Source: Pempheris klunzingeri
Lineage: Eukaryota > Chordata > Actinopteri > Acropomatiformes > Pempheridae
DNA length: 64,000 nucleotides
Direction: 5' to 3'
NCBI RefSeq assembly: GCF_042242105.1
Contig: NC_092014.1
Location: 15,762,374-15,826,373 of the forward strand
In this document: positions 61,400-64,000 of the stretch, piece after piece
How positions within the stretch are numbered: the stretch's first letter is position 1
How the letters are laid out: the number at the start of each line of letters is the position of its first letter
Made by a program: the position numbers and the translations under genes
The notes under the pieces: model-generated
What the model saw: the letters and a program-made list of their open reading frames with translations, nothing else
What the model was told of the DNA's origin: nothing
Database searches by the model: none

Positions 61400-62504
61400 A
61401 GTGGGTGGTAGGAACCGAGGATGGAGCGAAACCTCTGTAGCAACCACAGATCATTTTCCGCGAGAAAAGCGACGCCAGACCGGAGCAGACCAGAGTGAAC
61501 ACATCGCAAACCTGCGAGAGCGCCGAAAACGGACAAATCTGCCAACCAGAGGACGGAAACGTGAAGTTATCACCCTGCTTTCAGAGCCGATGTGAGCGTT
61601 TCATCTTTGACCAGAGGGACGCATATAGATAGACTCGCTACAGATCCTCATTGATCTCGCCTCTTTTTTTTTTTTTTTTTTTGTCTTTTAATGCACAGGA
61701 GCTCTGACAGCATCGTGCAGCATGCATGCAGTGAACTCCATGTACATGCATGCACCGGTGGCCTCCTCAGCACACAGACTGTGTTTGAACGTGGACTCCT
61801 CTGACATGTAGCGGATTGCTGCAGCGGAGCGGCTTGTGGAGCGACAGAGGATCGTTGTGAGAGCAGAATTTTGAATTAAAAGATGACAGCAGCTCACTCG
61901 AGCCGTCTGCTGCTTGTAGTTTTTTAAAAGACTCGAGTCGCACCAGATGTCTTGGGGTGAAGATGCGTGCGAACTTGTGCGGTTTATCTAATCTGCGGTG
62001 TGGTTACCTTCGGTCCCACAGTCTGGGCTGTTCGGGGGGTTGCTTTATCTCTCAGCTGGACTTCAGTTCACGTTGTGCACGCTGATCCCACCGTGCAGCC
62101 TCTCGTCTATTCAGCAGTTCCCACCACAGAGCAGCCCAGTCAGTGGTGTCTGTCAGCCTCTGCCAGCAAGGGATGTCTGCTGGGGGTCGAGCACAGGCAC
62201 ACTTTTTTTTCTCTTTTACACTTTGGTCATATTTGGTAGCGAGGGCTCATTTCTGCAGGCTATGATTTGCTACTCTCACCACAACAGCAGCATTTAACCC
62301 TCAGACAGTTTGTGCACATAACCTACTTTTCGCCGGTGAACGATGCTCAGAGCATCTCCGCCAGGCTCTCTGCTTTAGTACTGACTTGTGAAGCCGTGTT
62401 GGCTCGCTGAAAGCCACGCGAGAGTGGGGCTCGTTCTCGCCCCGTCACCTGGAAACCGCAGGAGTCGCGAGACCTTCCGGCAGGTGTGAACCCGGACACG
62501 CGCC
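61400..62504 (+). promoter_or_regulatory. CpG-rich leader / promoter region of the MAST-like gene
   Basis: CpG frequency and GC content rise sharply compared with the flanks, ending at the ATG at 62505. It includes a T19 tract at 61664-61682. Several upstream ATGs lie in short frames, so the mature leader is either partly spliced or begins late. No TATA box is evident. Confidence 0.45.
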
Positions 62505-62543
62505 ATGGATGATTCAGGGATCATCCGAAGACGGAGGCTGCAG
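62505..62543 (+). CDS. First coding exon (13 codons) of a probable MAST-family Ser/Thr kinase, continues off the right edge
   Basis: ATG with C at -3 (CGCCATGG), encoding MDDSGIIRRRRLQ and ending at a CAG|GTGAGA donor. The peptide resembles the start of MAST3-type kinases as I remember it (MDESSLLRRRGLQ). MAST1 lies beside RNASEH2A in human 19p13.13, so mast1 or mast3 is expected by position. MAST proteins carry a DUF1908 region, an AGC kinase domain and a PDZ domain and bind microtubules; none of these is in the window. No second exon is visible up to 64000, which implies a first intron of at least 1.4 kb. Thirteen codons are a thin basis, hence no symbol. Confidence 0.5.
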
Positions 62544-64000
62544 GTGAGAACTTTTTCTTTTTGCCCCCCCACCCCTTTGTTACCAGATGAGTATAACAGC
62601 ATTTAAACAACAGACGAGTGTCTTATGTGTTGAGAAAAAGATCACATGATCTTCACAGTAGATTTATTGTGTTGTTCTTCTTCCACACATAGATGTAAGC
62701 AATGTTAATAGACACAGCCAATATCATCAATTGAATAAATATAACTGCATTTCTTTAAACACGTTTAAATCTATATATGTTTCAAGAGAGATCTCCTACC
62801 ATAGGAAGCATAGGACTACGAGTGAGTATTAAAGTAGCACAAAAAGGCACAATCATAAAACACTTCAACACAGTTAAACCTAAAAGAAATGCGTGTAGTC
62901 ATTTGATTTAGTAGACGGCACAAAACAGCAGCGTTTCAGATAGAAGCGGGCGTCATAGAAAACACACTATCACAGCAATATCAATATACATTCATGATTA
63001 TAGTAACATTGTTTTTTGGAAAATTAAGTGAGAAACAGTTCTATGGATTTCAATAAACAGATTGGCAAATTGATACATGACAAATCACAGCAATTCATCA
63101 CATCAATACGAAAAACACATAAAAAACAAATATTGTCCACAATGGCCTGCACTCGGAGATATTGAAGGAATAGCTACCCGATAGCTCCCCCAGTATCAAC
63201 AGTAGACAAACTTCATTAACATTTTGTCCCAATTAAGTTTTGGAAAGCTTTTACAAAAGGCAGCACCAGTAAATTAAGTGGGTGACAGACCTGCTTTTGT
63301 TGTTTTAGGTGCACAATATTATGTGTGCAAGTCATAAACCACCAGTCACATCTTGAGTCTGGGCTACATACAGAGACTTGAGTGGGTGGAGTAGATCATT
63401 CTATTACATTTTGCATGATGTAGGCAAGTCACTCAGCCAGCACTTGTACATTATGACATACACAGGAAGGCATTGGTAAAAGCTTCCTTCGAGGCTTTCC
63501 TCTGTGTTGTGGGCGCTTGCTTGAAATTAATCAAGTGAGGCAGTCAAAGCTCACCGTGCAAGGCCATTGTCTGAGAGTGCTTCTCTGCTTCCTCCTGAAT
63601 TAATTTACAGTAAAAGTACTCTGCTGCACATTGTGCCGAGATATTCTGCTCAAGATGATTGCCCATCATTTTTTAAAATGCAGACAAACGAAATTGGAAG
63701 ATTTCCTGCACAAATGTTGTTGTTCAGTTGGTAGAACGTCGCAGTAACACTGGCAGGCTTTGAGTTTCCACTCCTACAGGTGTTGGACTCCTTTTGGTGG
63801 ATTAAAGCAGGCACTAAATTAAAGATGTTACGATAAATTCCTGCCTCTGATGGGGTTAGTCTAGGGAACATTTCATTTCATGGAATACAAGACTATCTGC
63901 TGCCTCTACCAGCAGCTCTACCTTTGTTGAACTGTACTTATTGAATTGCTTGTTGAAGATTTCCCTTCAGCTATATCTCGGTGACATTTAGACTGAGGCT
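62544..64000 (+). other. Probable first intron of the MAST-like gene
   Basis: AT-rich, no exon with credible splice sites and no recognised repeat. Open frames are short. Confidence 0.4.

Overview
The window looks like ray-finned (teleost) fish nuclear DNA. It has spliced vertebrate genes, introns and intergenic DNA full of CA/GT microsatellites, an intact Tc1 transposon, a BEL/Pao relic and several dispersed repeat types I know from percomorph fish genomes. The species cannot be told from the sequence, and all gene names rest on reading the translations, with no database search.

Layout. (1) About 1-9.6 kb, minus strand: the 5' part of a gene I identify as probable triobp (actin-bundling scaffold), running off the left edge. 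Its first coding exon is near 9.5 kb. Its first large intron holds a complete Tc1 element (7573-9186), and another intron holds a hAT-like MITE with a perfect 8-bp target duplication (934-1235). (2) 17.6-26.0 kb, plus strand: kcnj4-like inward rectifier (Kir2.3), with a TATA promoter, a probable non-coding first exon, a short coding exon and a 1.6-kb main exon. (3) 38.9-43.3 kb, plus strand: sox10, three coding exons and a GC/CCAAT promoter. (4) 44.8-48.1 kb, plus strand: rnaseh2a, eight coding exons, all splice sites readable, with E2F and CRE motifs at the promoter. (5) 49.5-50.0 kb, minus strand: a candidate single-exon 69-residue membrane microprotein gene with a TATA box and two OTX/CRX-type sites. 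(6) 52.4-53.8 kb, minus strand: a broken BEL/Pao retrotransposon. (7) 61.4-62.5 kb, plus strand: CpG-rich leader and a 13-codon first coding exon resembling MAST-family kinases, continuing off the right edge.

The order triobp - kcnj4 - sox10 corresponds to the human 22q13.1 neighbourhood, while rnaseh2a - MAST-type kinase corresponds to human 19p13. The window therefore seems to span a join between two ancestral blocks, between sox10 and rnaseh2a. The genes do not form one pathway: sox10 is a neural-crest and glial transcription factor, kcnj4 a membrane potassium channel, rnaseh2a a genome-maintenance nuclease, triobp and MAST cytoskeleton-associated proteins.

I found no bacterial-type system, CRISPR array, or rRNA/tRNA gene. 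The most noteworthy items are the apparently intact Tc1 element, the candidate photoreceptor-type microprotein gene, and the unusually extended Kir2.3 N-terminus with a coding intron.
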